Positions 15,700-24,820 are shown, numbered from the stretch's first letter. The stretch is 64,000 nucleotides of DNA from Microbispora oryzae (GCF_017896165.1 NZ_JAFCNB010000021.1:56916-120915); one strand, 5' to 3'. Notes: generated by a model from the sequence alone, not told the origin. Numbers and translations are program-made.

Positions 15700-16577
15700 C
15701 CGCGAAGGTGCGGGTGAGGGTCGGCGACAGGCAACTGGCGCTGACCAACCTCGACAAGGCCCTTTACCCGGACGCCTCATTCACCAAGGCCGAGGTCATC
15801 GACTATTACACGCGGATCGCCCCGCTGCTGCTCCCCCACCTGCGGGGCCGCCCGCTGACCGTGAAGCGCTACCCCGACGGCGTGACGGGCCATTTCTTCT
15901 TCGAGAAGAACGTGCCGGCCCACACGCCCGACTGGGTCCGCACCGTGACCCTGCCCGCCCCGGGCAGCACGAAGGACCGCGAGGAGATCGAGTTCGCCGT
16001 CGTCGACGACCTGCCGACTCTCGTCTACTACGCCAACCTCGCGGCCCTGGAGATCCACGTGCCGATGTGGCGGGTGGACGACGAGGGCAAACCGCTCCCG
16101 CCCGACACGCTGGTCTTCGACCTCGACCCCGGCGCCCCCGCGACGATCGTCGACTGCTGCCGGGTGGCGCTGCCGCTGCGGGAGGCGCTCAGCGAGGACG
16201 GCCTGCGCAGCTACCCCAAGACCAGCGGAAACAAGGGTCTGCAGGTCTACGTGCCGTGGGATCGGGGCGAGGGCACCTCCGACTACGCCAGGCGGCTGGC
16301 CGGGCGCCTGGCGGCGGAGCACCCGTACGTGACCAGCGTGATGGCGAAAAGCGCCCGCACCGGGAAGGTCTTCGTCGACTGGAGCCAGAACAACCCCGCC
16401 AAGACGACCGTGGCGCCCTACTCGCTGCGGGCCAACCCGACGCCCACCGTGTCGACGCCGCTGCTGTGGGCAGAGGTCGAGAGCTGCGCCGCACCCGGGC
16501 AGCTCGTGTTCACCGCCCCGGACGCGCTGGCCCGCGCCGAGGAGCACGGAGACCTGTTCGGGCCGGTCAGCGCATAG
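15696..16577 (+). CDS. LigD-type polymerase domain protein (primase-polymerase)
   Basis: The 293-residue protein is the archaeo-eukaryotic primase-like polymerase of end joining. It has LTNLDKALYPDASFTKAEVI at the N-terminus, a phosphate-binding HFFFEKNVP, the metal motif LVFDLDPG (two Asp) and SGNKGLQVYVP with its His/Ser-type pocket. It fills gaps with nucleotides, preferring ribonucleotides in known homologues. The ATGA overlap with the ligase gene indicates coupled translation. No phosphoesterase (PE) domain is encoded in either protein, so end trimming must come from elsewhere. Confidence 0.94.
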   Translation: MTAKVRVRVGDRQLALTNLDKALYPDASFTKAEVIDYYTRIAPLLLPHLRGRPLTVKRYPDGVTGHFFFEKNVPAHTPDWVRTVTLPAPGSTKDREEIEFAVVDDLPTLVYYANLAALEIHVPMWRVDDEGKPLPPDTLVFDLDPGAPATIVDCCRVALPLREALSEDGLRSYPKTSGNKGLQVYVPWDRGEGTSDYARRLAGRLAAEHPYVTSVMAKSARTGKVFVDWSQNNPAKTTVAPYSLRANPTPTVSTPLLWAEVESCAAPGQLVFTAPDALARAEEHGDLFGPVSA

Positions 16578-16642
16578 TGGCGAATGCGGCGCCGGTCGTA
16601 GTGTGGACCTGTCGCAGCAGACCTTCGAACGGGAGGATGGAC

Positions 16643-16843
16643 ATGTCCGAGATGGACCCGCTCGACGACGTGGCCGGGGAGATCTCGATCGAGGCTCCGG
16701 AGGCGGACGCGGTCGAGCAGCATCAGCAGGTCGAGGTCCCGGAGGACAACCACTGGCCCGAGCACGTCCCGTTGGAGGCCGACCCCGCCGACGTCGCCGA
16801 GCAGGAGCGCACGGTCGGCGGCGACGACGAGGATTATCGCTGA
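16643..16843 (+). CDS. Small acidic conserved actinobacterial protein
   Basis: The 66-residue, strongly acidic protein (MSEMDPLDDVAGEISIEAPE to a C-terminal DDEDYR) has the pattern EADPADVAEQ.R.V followed by an acidic end. I associate this pattern with short hypothetical proteins common in Streptomyces and relatives. No structure or function is assigned. ATG codons at 16637 and 16643 are both possible; GGGAGG is better spaced for 16643. It stands alone between the end-joining genes and the TetR gene. Confidence 0.75.
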   Translation: MSEMDPLDDVAGEISIEAPEADAVEQHQQVEVPEDNHWPEHVPLEADPADVAEQERTVGGDDEDYR

Positions 16844-16922
16844 CCTGGTTTGCCCGACACGTAGGATGACACCCCGAGGGGCGGGCGAGCCCCCCGATGC
16901 GCATCCTCACAAGGAGACTGCC

Positions 16923-17543
16923 GTGACCGCTACCCCGGATGCCAAGCCCCGGGGCACCCGGCTGCCCCGGATGGCCCGCCGCCGCCAACTCCTGAGTGCC
17001 GCGCAGGAAGTATTCGTGGAGAACGGCTACCACGCGGCCGCGATGGACGACATCGCCGAGCGGGCCGGGGTCAGCAAGCCGGTGCTCTACCAGCATTTCC
17101 CGGGCAAGCTGGAGCTCTATCTGGCCCTGCTCGACCTGCACGTGGACGACATGGTGAGCCGGTGCCGGCAGGCCCTCGCCTCCACGACCGACAACAAGCA
17201 GCGGGTCCAGGCGGCGATCGGCGCGTTCTTCGACTTCGTCTCCAGCCAGGGCGAGGCGTTCCGGCTGGTCTTCGAGTCCGACCTGCGCAATGCGGCGCCC
17301 GTACGGGAGCGCATGGAGAGGTCTCTGCGGGAGAGCGCCGAGGCGATCAGCCAGGTGATCCAGGAGGACACCGGGTGCTCCAGCGACGAGGCGCACCTGC
17401 TCGGCGTCGGCCTGGTGGGCATGGCGGAGGTCAGCGCCCGCTACTGGCTGAGCAGCCAGGGCTCCATCCCCAAGGAGGCGGCGACCCAGCTCATGGCGCG
17501 CCTGGCGTGGCGCGGGATCAGCGGTTTCCCCCGTACCGGCTGA
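16923..17543 (+). CDS. TetR family transcriptional regulator
   Basis: The 206-residue protein has an N-terminal TetR helix-turn-helix (about residues 20-66: LLSAAQEVFVENGYH, IAERAGVSKPVLYQHFPGK) and an all-helical ligand domain. The GTG at 16923 is supported by AAGGAGA 8 nt upstream. It is followed after 91 bp by the DUF3107 gene, an arrangement I know from other actinomycetes, where the target is unclear. No inverted repeat operator stands out in the short upstream region. Confidence 0.93.
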   Translation: MTATPDAKPRGTRLPRMARRRQLLSAAQEVFVENGYHAAAMDDIAERAGVSKPVLYQHFPGKLELYLALLDLHVDDMVSRCRQALASTTDNKQRVQAAIGAFFDFVSSQGEAFRLVFESDLRNAAPVRERMERSLRESAEAISQVIQEDTGCSSDEAHLLGVGLVGMAEVSARYWLSSQGSIPKEAATQLMARLAWRGISGFPRTG

Positions 17544-17634
17544 GGGGCCCTGTTCGCTCGACGCGATCGCAGGGCGCACCCGGCGGCCGGGGCGACGACG
17601 ATGGGGATGAGAGCCCACGCGAAAGGAAACCCCG

Positions 17635-17865
17635 ATGGAGATCAAGATCGGTGTGCAGTCGGTGCACCGCGAGCTCGTGGTGGAGACCGACCTCACCGCC
17701 GAGCAGATCGAGGAGGAGCTCCGCAAGGCGCTCGCCTCGGACAAGGGCGTCTTCTCGCTCACGGACACCAAGGGCCGCCGGGTCGTCGTTCCCGTCGCGT
17801 CGCTCGGGTTCGTCGAGATCGGCGAGGACGAGCTGCGGCCGGTCGGTTTCGGCGGCACGCTCTGA
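17635..17865 (+). CDS. DUF3107 family protein
   Basis: The 76-residue protein MEIKIGVQSVHRELVVETDL... with LTDTKGRRVVVPVASLGFVE and a terminal GFGGTL matches the short actinobacterial DUF3107 family. It is soluble and predicted beta-rich with a central helix (TAEQIEEELRKAL). GAAAGGAAA precedes the ATG. Location next to a TetR gene is conserved, but no biochemical role is known to me. Confidence 0.9.
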   Translation: MEIKIGVQSVHRELVVETDLTAEQIEEELRKALASDKGVFSLTDTKGRRVVVPVASLGFVEIGEDELRPVGFGGTL

Positions 17866-17954
17866 GCCGCCGCCCGCGCATGACGGCGCGCGGCGGCGCG
17901 CGGCAGGGTCGCGTCACACGCCGCCGCGTCTGACGCGCACGGGCCCGCACGGGT

Positions 17955-18109
17955 CTACGCGGCGTCGGCCCACGTCTCGTAGACCCGGCCGCCGGCTCCG
18001 CGCTCGACGGTCACTGCTCGACGGTCACTTCAGGGTGAGGGGCGAGTTCAGCGGCGTCCATAGCCGCATCCGCGCGGGCGGCGTCTCCGATCGGGGCCGT
18101 GGGGCTCAT
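17955..18109 (-). pseudogene. Decayed SRPBCC/AHSA1 gene coupled to the ArsR regulator
   Basis: The reading frame starts ATGA-overlapped with the ArsR stop, as SRPBCC partner genes often do, but stops after 32 residues (ending VTVEQ). A 14-bp direct duplication at 18002-18015/18016-18029 creates that stop. Past it, in another frame, VTVERGAGGRVYETWADAA is readable, matching the conserved 'VTVEPR.GGRVYE.W.DG' strand of SRPBCC proteins, and then stops at 17955. The region before is also too short for a normal SRPBCC N-terminus. It is a remnant rather than a short gene. Confidence 0.6.
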
Positions 18110-18456
18110 CCGGTCTGTGACTCGTGGTCGGACAGCCCGCGCTCCCCCTCCGTAGTACGGCGCGCGAAGTCCAGCGATTCGGCCCACATCTCGTCAAGGA
18201 ACTGCCGTAGCGGCGCGAGGCCCTCATATCTCGCACGGTACATCCGTTTGGTGCCCTCACGCCGCTCGACGAGCAGACCGGCTTCCTTGAGCACCTGCAA
18301 ATGCTGCGACACCGCGGGCCTGGTCACCTCGAAATGCTCCGCGATCCGGCCCGCGGGCAGCTCCTGGTTGGCGACGAGCCGCAGGATCGCGCGCCGGCGG
18401 GGCTCGGCGATCGCCCGCAGCGCCTCGTCCATCGGCTCGTTCACGTGTCGCTCCAT
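18106..18456 (-). CDS. ArsR family transcriptional regulator (SRPBCC-associated type)
   Basis: The 116-residue winged-helix protein contains AIAEPRRRAILRLVANQELP and GRIAEHFEVTRPAVSQHLQV (recognition helix about residues 48-60), then KRMYRARYEGLAPLRQFLD. This is the ArsR subtype normally paired with an AHSA1/SRPBCC gene. No metal-binding ELCVCDL motif is present. ATG codons at 18456 and 18432 are both possible. Its downstream partner is decayed (17955-18109), so it may now regulate other genes or be drifting. Confidence 0.9.
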   Translation of the reverse strand: MERHVNEPMDEALRAIAEPRRRAILRLVANQELPAGRIAEHFEVTRPAVSQHLQVLKEAGLLVERREGTKRMYRARYEGLAPLRQFLDEMWAESLDFARRTTEGERGLSDHESQTG

Positions 18457-18557
18457 GCGGGTCGGCGAATTCGGCGAGGGTTCCGGCGCCCGGCACGTCG
18501 TACGGCTCGACGAGGCGCCACGAAGTCAGCCACCCCTTCAGTAAGTATCAACTAACG

Positions 18558-19280
18558 CTATGACCCTGGCGTCAGGCCGAGCGCCACCATCCTCCTGCCG
18601 TGCTCCTCGGTCAGGCGGGCGAACAGGCGTCCCACCTCGGCCAGGTCGCCGATCCCGCCGTCCGCGGCGCCGATCGCGCCCGTGCCGTCCGCTCCGTCCG
18701 CGTTGTCCGTCGCGACCAGCAGGGCGGCGAGCTCCGGACGGACGGCGGCGAGCCGCTGCCCCTGGCTCAGCGCCTCGCCCACCATCCGGCGGGCCCACAG
18801 TGCCAACCGGCCCGACAGCCGCGGATCGGCCTCCAGGGCGGCCCGCACCCGCTCCACGACGAACTCCGACCGGCTCTCGTCGGCGAGCACCTCGTCGACC
18901 AGGCTCCTGATGGACGGATCGGCGTGCCGGGCGGCCTCCCGGTAGAAGTCGCCGGCGATGCCGACACCGACGTACGCCTTGACCAGGGCCTCGTACCAGT
19001 CGCCCGGCCTGGTCTGCGCGTGCCAGGCGTCGATGGAGTCCACGAACGGCGCCATCGCCTCCTCCGGGTCGACCCCGAGCCCGGACAGCCGGTCGCGCAG
19101 CACGCGGAAGTGGCCGTACTCGGCGGCCGCGACGTCTCCCAGCTCCGCCCGGTCGTTCAGGGTGGGGGCCAGCAGGGCGGCGTCCTCGGCCAGGCGGAGG
19201 AAGGCGGCGAGCTCCGCGTAGGCCAGCACGCCGAGCAGGTCCACGATGCCGGAGGAGGGACCGGGAGCGGAATCGTTCAT
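18558..19280 (-). CDS. Ferritin-like fold protein (MiaE-like)
   Basis: The 240-residue, all-helical protein contains acidic/His positions spaced as in ferritin-like diiron proteins: AYAELAAFLRLAEDA, AAAEYGHFRVLRDRL, YREAARHADP and TEEHGRRMVALGL. It resembles the ferritin-like family related to tRNA hydroxylase MiaE; the exact reaction is unknown. The ATG at 19280 is chosen as the start of the conserved part; the longer frame to 19376 adds a basic, non-conserved stretch. It is divergent from the DEAD-box helicase gene, with which it is often a neighbour in actinomycetes. Confidence 0.75.
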   Translation of the reverse strand: MNDSAPGPSSGIVDLLGVLAYAELAAFLRLAEDAALLAPTLNDRAELGDVAAAEYGHFRVLRDRLSGLGVDPEEAMAPFVDSIDAWHAQTRPGDWYEALVKAYVGVGIAGDFYREAARHADPSIRSLVDEVLADESRSEFVVERVRAALEADPRLSGRLALWARRMVGEALSQGQRLAAVRPELAALLVATDNADGADGTGAIGAADGGIGDLAEVGRLFARLTEEHGRRMVALGLTPGS

Positions 19281-19549
19281 GGGAGCAGCGTAAGGCCCCG
19301 GCGTCCGCCTCTCCGGCCCCCACTCGCGACAGGGGATGGACGGTGGGTGAGGCGCGGTTTTTTGGGGAGAAGGCACAGAAATCGGTTCCCGGTTGTGGTA
19401 TCGAGTAGACTGCTTCGTGGAAGTGCGACCGCACCATGCCGATCCGGGGCGTCGCCTCGGACCCCAGTCACTGGACGACGGCGGTCGCTGATCACGACGA
19501 GGGCGCGACTGTCCGCGAGGGCCCGGACCGGGTTGAATCTGCCGGCCGG

Positions 19550-21598
19550 ATGTCCCGGAAGGCCCCGCCTTCGCACAGATTTAGGCAGGCCACGCTGACA
19601 ACGACGTTCCGAGACCTGGGTGTCATCCCGGAGATCGCAGATGCCCTCGAGACCGAGGGCATCACCTCACCGTTCCCAATTCAGGAGATGGCGCTCCCGC
19701 TGGCACTGTCCGGGCAGGACGTCATCGGCCAGGCGAGGACCGGCACGGGCAAGACGTACGCCTTCGGCGTCGCCATGCTCCAGCTCGTCGGCAAACCGAG
19801 GAAGAACCGCAAGAAGCCACGCGGCCTCGTCCTGGTACCCACCCGCGAGCTCGCCCTCCAGGTGACCGAGGACCTGGTCCTCGCCGGAGGCAAGCTCGGC
19901 TCCCGCATCCTCACCGTCTACGGCGGCCGGGCGTACGAGCCCCAGATCGAGGCGCTCAAGAACGGCGTCGACGTGATCGTCGGCACCCCCGGGCGGCTCC
20001 TCGACCTGGTCAAGCAGAAGCACCTCGACCTGGCCCAGATCAGCATGCTCGTCCTCGACGAGGCCGACCGCATGCTCGACCTCGGTTTCCTCCCGGACAT
20101 CGAGCGGATCATCAAGCTGGTCCCGGAGCAGCGGCAGACCATGCTGTTCTCCGCGACCATGCCGGGCGAGATCGTCTCGCTCTCGCGCCGCTACCTCACC
20201 CGGCCCATCCATGTCCGCGCCGAGAACACCACGGCAGAGGCCGAGGCCACGACGCTGACGACCCAGTTCGTCTACCGCACCCACCGCATGGACAAGATCG
20301 AGATCCTGGCGAGGGTGCTGCAGAGCCGCGACAGCGGGCTCACGATGGTCTTCTGCGAGACCAAGCGGGCCTGCGACATGGTGGCCGAGCAGCTGCGCGA
20401 CAAGGGCTTCGCGGTGGCGGCGGTCCACGGCGACCTCGGCCAGGGGCAGCGCGAGCAGGCCCTGCGCGCGTTCCGCAACGGCAAGATCAACGTGCTCGTC
20501 GCCACCGACGTCGCCGCCCGCGGCATCGACATCGACGACGTCACCCATGTGGTCAACTACGACTGCCCGCAGGACGACAAGACCTACGTGCACCGGATCG
20601 GCCGTACCGGCCGTGCGGGCCGCACCGGCGTCGCGGTGACCTTCGTCGAGTGGACCGAGCTGACCCGCTGGAAGGTCATCAACAACGCGTTGAGCCTCGA
20701 CTTCCCCGACCCGGGGGAGACCTACTCCAGCTCGCCTCACCTCTACACCGACCTCGACATCCCCGAGGGGACGAAGGGCGTGCTCCCACGGGCCCAGCGG
20801 TCCCGGGCCGGCCTGGAGGCCGAGGAGATCGAAGACCTGGGCGAGACCGGCCGGAGCCGTTCCCGCGGCAGGTCCGAGCGGGGCGGCCGGGCCGACCGAA
20901 GCGACCGGGAGGAGCGCAGGGAGCGTCCGGCGCGGACCCGGGAGCGCAGGCGCACCCGGGGCGGGCGGGCCGCGGAGGAGGCCGCGGAGTCTTCCACGGC
21001 ACCTTCCACCGCACCTTCCGTACCCGCCGCCGACGAGGCCACGGCGCCTCCCGCAGCACCTCCCACGGCGCCCCTCGCAGCGACGTCCGCTGCGGAGGTC
21101 GCGGCGGAGGTCGCGCCGACGTCCGCTGTGGAGGCCGACGCGTTGGCGTCCCCCGTCTCCGGCGTGGCCGCCGGCGCGGTTCCCGCCGACGAGGCGGCTC
21201 CCGCTCCCGAGGCGGCCCCGCGCCGGCGCGGGCGCAGAGGGGCGGCCGGCCCGGCCCTCAGCGAGGCCCTGGCCGACGCCTCCCTCGTACAGCAGCCCGC
21301 GGCGCGGGCGACCGCACCGAAGGCGGCGGTGTCCAGGCCACGGGTCGACGACGACCACGCCGACGACTACGCGCCGTTCTCCGGAGCGGGCGCCGACGTC
21401 GCGGCGCCGGAGACCCGCCCGGTCGAGCCGGAGCCCCGGCCCGAGCCGGAGCGGATCATCCCGGCGAGCCCGTTCGCCATCGTGTTCAGGTCACCCGATC
21501 TCGCCACGGACGACGACGACCTCGCGCCGTCGGCCGCGAGCGAGCGCGCCCAGCAGCGGCGACGGCCGGCCCGGCCGAGACCGCGCCGCTCGGGGTGA
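19550..21598 (+). CDS. DEAD-box ATP-dependent RNA helicase
   Basis: The protein (682 residues from ATG 19550) carries all helicase motifs: Q motif SPFPIQEMALP, Walker A ARTGTGKT, PTRELA, TPGRLLD, LDEADRMLDLGF, SAT, TDVAARGIDI and HRIGRTGRAG. A C-terminal region of about 260 residues follows, rich in Arg/Gly/Ser and then Ala/Pro/Glu, of low complexity. Such tails usually bind RNA or mediate assembly. It unwinds RNA duplexes, probably in ribosome assembly or mRNA decay. The start is uncertain: conserved sequence begins at TLTTTFRDLG, ATG 19550 and 19436 are both in frame, and neither has a strong Shine-Dalgarno. A TAGACT -10-like box lies at 19406. Confidence 0.92.
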   Translation: MSRKAPPSHRFRQATLTTTFRDLGVIPEIADALETEGITSPFPIQEMALPLALSGQDVIGQARTGTGKTYAFGVAMLQLVGKPRKNRKKPRGLVLVPTRELALQVTEDLVLAGGKLGSRILTVYGGRAYEPQIEALKNGVDVIVGTPGRLLDLVKQKHLDLAQISMLVLDEADRMLDLGFLPDIERIIKLVPEQRQTMLFSATMPGEIVSLSRRYLTRPIHVRAENTTAEAEATTLTTQFVYRTHRMDKIEILARVLQSRDSGLTMVFCETKRACDMVAEQLRDKGFAVAAVHGDLGQGQREQALRAFRNGKINVLVATDVAARGIDIDDVTHVVNYDCPQDDKTYVHRIGRTGRAGRTGVAVTFVEWTELTRWKVINNALSLDFPDPGETYSSSPHLYTDLDIPEGTKGVLPRAQRSRAGLEAEEIEDLGETGRSRSRGRSERGGRADRSDREERRERPARTRERRRTRGGRAAEEAAESSTAPSTAPSVPAADEATAPPAAPPTAPLAATSAAEVAAEVAPTSAVEADALASPVSGVAAGAVPADEAAPAPEAAPRRRGRRGAAGPALSEALADASLVQQPAARATAPKAAVSRPRVDDDHADDYAPFSGAGADVAAPETRPVEPEPRPEPERIIPASPFAIVFRSPDLATDDDDLAPSAASERAQQRRRPARPRPRRSG

Positions 21599-21928
21599 GC
21601 GGCGGGATACCGCCCCACCTGCGATGATCTCGACAGCGACGGCGGGGGAGCGTCCGGAGGTTCAGCCGGCGCTTCCCCGCCGTCGTGCGTTCTCCGCCCC
21701 GTCGGCCCCGGGCGCCCGCACGCCGAACGGGTATGACCTGGACAGAAGGGAGGAGAACGATGAGCATCGGAAACCCTCGTCAAGCCTTCGGTGGTGTCCC
21801 CGCACTCCCCGCTCGGTATCGTGATGCCACGTGAGCGAACGAGCCTGCGTACGCACAAGCCGGTCCGGGACGGGAGGGTCGTCCGGCCCACCGCCCCCGG
21901 ACACCCCGATCGACGTGGAGGAGGCCTC
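21599..21928 (+). other. Gap between helicase and hydrolase genes
   Basis: The 330-nt gap contains the strong terminator at 21637-21685. The rest (21700-21920) has no convincing gene; an open frame entering the hydrolase start from 21791 has no family match and no suitable start signal. Confidence 0.5.
21637..21685 (+). terminator. Strong hairpin terminator after the DEAD-box helicase
   Basis: CGACGGCGGGG (21637-21647) pairs with CCCCGCCGTCG (21675-21685). The stem continues inward through GAGC/GCTT with one G-T pair to about 15 bp. It starts 38 nt after the helicase stop. Confidence 0.75.
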
Positions 21929-22807
21929 GTGAGCACGCCGCGGTTCCTTACGCTCCCCCCCGGTGTCAGCGAACAGCAGATCGAGACGCCGATCGGCTCG
22001 TTCGCCGCATTGGAGGCCCTGCCGGTGAGCGGGGTCGCCGAGCGTTGGCCCGCTCTCCTGGTGCCCGGTCTCACGGGTAGCAAGGAGGACTTCATCGCGG
22101 TCCTGCAGACGCTCGCCCAGGCGGGCCGCAAGGTCGTCGCCGTCGACCTGCGCGGGCAGTACGAGACCCCCGGTCCTGACGATCCGGACGCGTACACCTG
22201 CCAGGCCCTGGGGTGGGACGTGGCGGCGCTCGTGTCGGAGATCGGCGCCGGAGAGCCGGTCCACCTGCTCGGCCACTCCTTCGGCGGCCTCGTCGTCCGG
22301 GAGACGGTGCTCCACGGCACGGTGAAGCCCGCCTCGCTCACCCTGATGAGTTCGGGCCCCGCCGGCATCATCGGACCCCGTGAACGCGCGGGGCGCGTCC
22401 TGCTGGCCGAGCTGCCCGAGTTCGGCCTCGACTACCTGTGGTCCAACCGAATGGAGCCGGAGGCGCTGCGCGCGGGGGTGCCCGACGACATCGTCGCCTT
22501 CCTGCGCAAGCGGCTGCTCGCCAACCACCCGACCGGGCTGATGACCATGGCCAGGGAGGTGCTCGACGCCGGCGACCGGGTGCCGGAGCTGATCGGCTGC
22601 GGCCTCGACCTCATGGTCCTGTACGGCGAGCACGACGACGGCTGGCCGCCCGCCCTGCAGGCGGAGATGGCCGACCGGCTCGACGCGGAGTGCGTCGTGG
22701 TGCCGGGGGCCGTCCACTCTCCCGCCGTCGAGGCGCCCGAGACGACCGCGTCCGCGCTCACCAGGTTCTGGAACGTCGCCGAGAGCCGCATCCTGCAGCA
22801 CGGCTGA
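21929..22807 (+). CDS. Alpha/beta hydrolase
   Basis: The 292-residue protein has the alpha/beta-hydrolase features VPGLTGSKEDF (oxyanion), GHSFGG (nucleophile Ser), YGEHDDGWPPALQ (acid) and PGAVHSPAVEAPE (His). There is no signal peptide. The GTG at 21929 follows GGAGGAGG. The substrate is unknown; sequence around DLRGQYETPGPDDP is typical of the esterase/haloperoxidase-like group. It is 58 bp upstream of the DUF2236 gene and may share its transcript. Confidence 0.85.
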   Translation: MSTPRFLTLPPGVSEQQIETPIGSFAALEALPVSGVAERWPALLVPGLTGSKEDFIAVLQTLAQAGRKVVAVDLRGQYETPGPDDPDAYTCQALGWDVAALVSEIGAGEPVHLLGHSFGGLVVRETVLHGTVKPASLTLMSSGPAGIIGPRERAGRVLLAELPEFGLDYLWSNRMEPEALRAGVPDDIVAFLRKRLLANHPTGLMTMAREVLDAGDRVPELIGCGLDLMVLYGEHDDGWPPALQAEMADRLDAECVVVPGAVHSPAVEAPETTASALTRFWNVAESRILQHG

Positions 22808-22865
22808 TCGCCGTTCCACCCTCTCGTCGGCCGTCCCACGAGCCCCATGCGATGATTTATGTACT

Positions 22866-23777
22866 ATGCCGGGTAGCCAGGGCCTGACCGCACAGCCTCC
22901 GGAATCCGCCACATGGCTGGTCCACACCGACCGGACGATGTGGGTCGCGGGCGTCCGGGGGCTGATGTTGCAGGCCCTGCACCCCCTGGCGATGCGGGGC
23001 GTCTGGCAGAACTCAAACTTCCAGGAGGACCCGTTCGGCCGGCTGCGCCGTACCGCCGACTTCGTGAGCCGGGTCACCTACGGCAGCCCCGAGGAGGCCG
23101 ACGAGATCGGCAGGCGGGTCCGCTCGATCCACCGCGCTCTGCGCGTCCACGATCCCGAGACCGGCAGGACCCACCGGGTCGACGAGCCCGAGCTGTTGCT
23201 GTGGGTCCACTGCGCCGAGGTCGTGTCATACCTGGAGGTCGTGCGCCGCGCGGGTGTCGCCATCGGCGACCGGGAGGCGGACCGGTACCTGTCCGAGCAG
23301 CGCCGCAGCGCGACGTACGTGGGTCTGCACGAGGAGGACGTGCCCGGCTCGGTGCGCGAGATGGAGGCGTACTTCGACGGGATGCGGCCCCGGCTCAAGG
23401 TCATCCCCGAGTCGGCGGCGGCCGTGCGTTTCCTGCTCTGGCCCCGGATGCCCGCCGCCGTACGTTATCTGGCGCCGGCCAAGCCGGCGTACTTCCCCTT
23501 CGGCGCGCTCTGCTACTACACGCTGCCCGACTGGGCCCGCCGCATGTACGGCGTGCTGCCGGAGGTGCCGCAGGCCACCGTGACCGCGGCGCTGCGCGCC
23601 TTCCGCCTGACGGTCAACTCGATCCCCGACGCCCTGCACCAGCGGGTGCTCGACTCGGGGACGCGGGCCATGATGCGCGGATCGAGAGATCGGCTCGCCG
23701 CCGCGGGCTACGACGTCCGGCGGGGCTTCCGCGGCCTGCTGGATCCGCGTCGCCGTCCCGGCGCGATACCGGCCTGA
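22866..23777 (+). CDS. Oxygenase MpaB / DUF2236 family protein
   Basis: The 303-residue protein has hallmarks of the DUF2236 family, which includes fungal MpaB and the rubber oxygenase Lcp: MLQALHPLAMRGVWQNSNF near residue 34, the central segment ELLLWVHCAEVVSYL and the conserved R..T late in the chain. Family members that have been studied are haem enzymes cleaving C=C bonds; the His residues in LHPLAM and WVHCAE are candidate haem ligands by family comparison. No export signal is present. It converges with the RecB-like nuclease gene. Confidence 0.88.
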   Translation: MPGSQGLTAQPPESATWLVHTDRTMWVAGVRGLMLQALHPLAMRGVWQNSNFQEDPFGRLRRTADFVSRVTYGSPEEADEIGRRVRSIHRALRVHDPETGRTHRVDEPELLLWVHCAEVVSYLEVVRRAGVAIGDREADRYLSEQRRSATYVGLHEEDVPGSVREMEAYFDGMRPRLKVIPESAAAVRFLLWPRMPAAVRYLAPAKPAYFPFGALCYYTLPDWARRMYGVLPEVPQATVTAALRAFRLTVNSIPDALHQRVLDSGTRAMMRGSRDRLAAAGYDVRRGFRGLLDPRRRPGAIPA

Positions 23778-23830
23778 CCCGTCTCCGGGCCGGCGGCCTG
23801 GCCGTCGCTCTCCGGTCTCCGCGGCGCCGG

Positions 23831-24820
23831 TTACGCGGACACGTCCGTGCTACCCGCGGTGGAGGCCGCTCCGGTCTGGTTCTGGTCGCCGGCCGTCGCC
23901 AGGCCGTCCCAGGGAAGGCGGTCCGCGGACGCGGCCCTGCCCTCCGGGCAGTGGCGCCGGAAGTCGCACCAGGAGCAGATCGGGCCCGGGCTGGGCGGGA
24001 AACGCGCCTCGACGTCGGCCGGGATCGCGGCCGCGACGGCGCCCTCGGACGGCGCGGTATTCGCTGAACCGCCGCGGGACGAGCCCCGGGACCGGCCGGT
24101 GCCGCCGCCCGAGGACGCCCAGGCGCGGTACGCCTCGTCGGCGTCCGACGCCTCCAGGGCGATCTCCTCGGCCCTGCGCAGGTGACGGCCGAGCGACTCG
24201 TCGCCGTGCTCCCACTCCGCGACGGACCCGGTCGGCAGATGGTGCAGCTCGACCCGGTGGCAGCGGCGGCGCATCATGCGGGAGGCGGCGATCGCGTAGA
24301 TCGCCAGGGCCAGGGACGACCGGACGTCGTCCTCGGTCAACGGCCTGCGGCCGGTCTTGTAGTCGACCACCACCAGCTCGTCGCCGCGCCGGTCGAGCCG
24401 GTCGATCCGGCCCGATACGGCGATCACCGACGTGCGCGTGGCCACCGTGCGCTCCACGCCCACCGGCTCGTCGGCGGGGTCGAGCGTCTCGGCGTAGCCG
24501 GACACCATCTCACGCGCCCGGTCACGCCATAACGCCGACTGCTCCTCGTCGCGGAACCCCTCGCGGATCCAGCCGTTCGTCAGCAGGATCGCGGCCATCC
24601 GCGGCGTGCGCCGCTCGTACGGCTCCCGCCACCACGCGGCCAGCGCGTTGTGGACGGAGGCTCCCACGCTGTTGTGCGCCCACGGCGGCCCCTTCTGGGG
24701 AGCCGGCCGGTCGAGATAGGAGAAGCGGTACCGTCGCCGGCAGTCGAGCCAGGTGTTCAGGCGGGACGGTGTGCAGGAGTAGAGCCGCCTCGGCATGCCC
24801 TCAAGACCGAGCTGCTCCAC
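23831..24820 (-). CDS. RecB/AddB-like PD-(D/E)XK nuclease
   Basis: The 329-residue protein starts with TPSRLNTWLDCRRRYRFSYL, has the nuclease core VSGRIDRLDRR...VVVDYKTGRRP (Asp and DYK), and ends with the cysteine group ICSWCDFRRHCPEG. One Cys near residue 27 plus three near the C-terminus match the 4Fe-4S nuclease domain of AddB and Cas4-type proteins. It probably processes DNA ends in repair. A low-complexity Gly/Ser/Arg insert lies before the last cysteines. It stands alone, without a helicase partner next to it. Confidence 0.9.
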   Translation of the reverse strand: MEQLGLEGMPRRLYSCTPSRLNTWLDCRRRYRFSYLDRPAPQKGPPWAHNSVGASVHNALAAWWREPYERRTPRMAAILLTNGWIREGFRDEEQSALWRDRAREMVSGYAETLDPADEPVGVERTVATRTSVIAVSGRIDRLDRRGDELVVVDYKTGRRPLTEDDVRSSLALAIYAIAASRMMRRRCHRVELHHLPTGSVAEWEHGDESLGRHLRRAEEIALEASDADEAYRAWASSGGGTGRSRGSSRGGSANTAPSEGAVAAAIPADVEARFPPSPGPICSWCDFRRHCPEGRAASADRLPWDGLATAGDQNQTGAASTAGSTDVSA

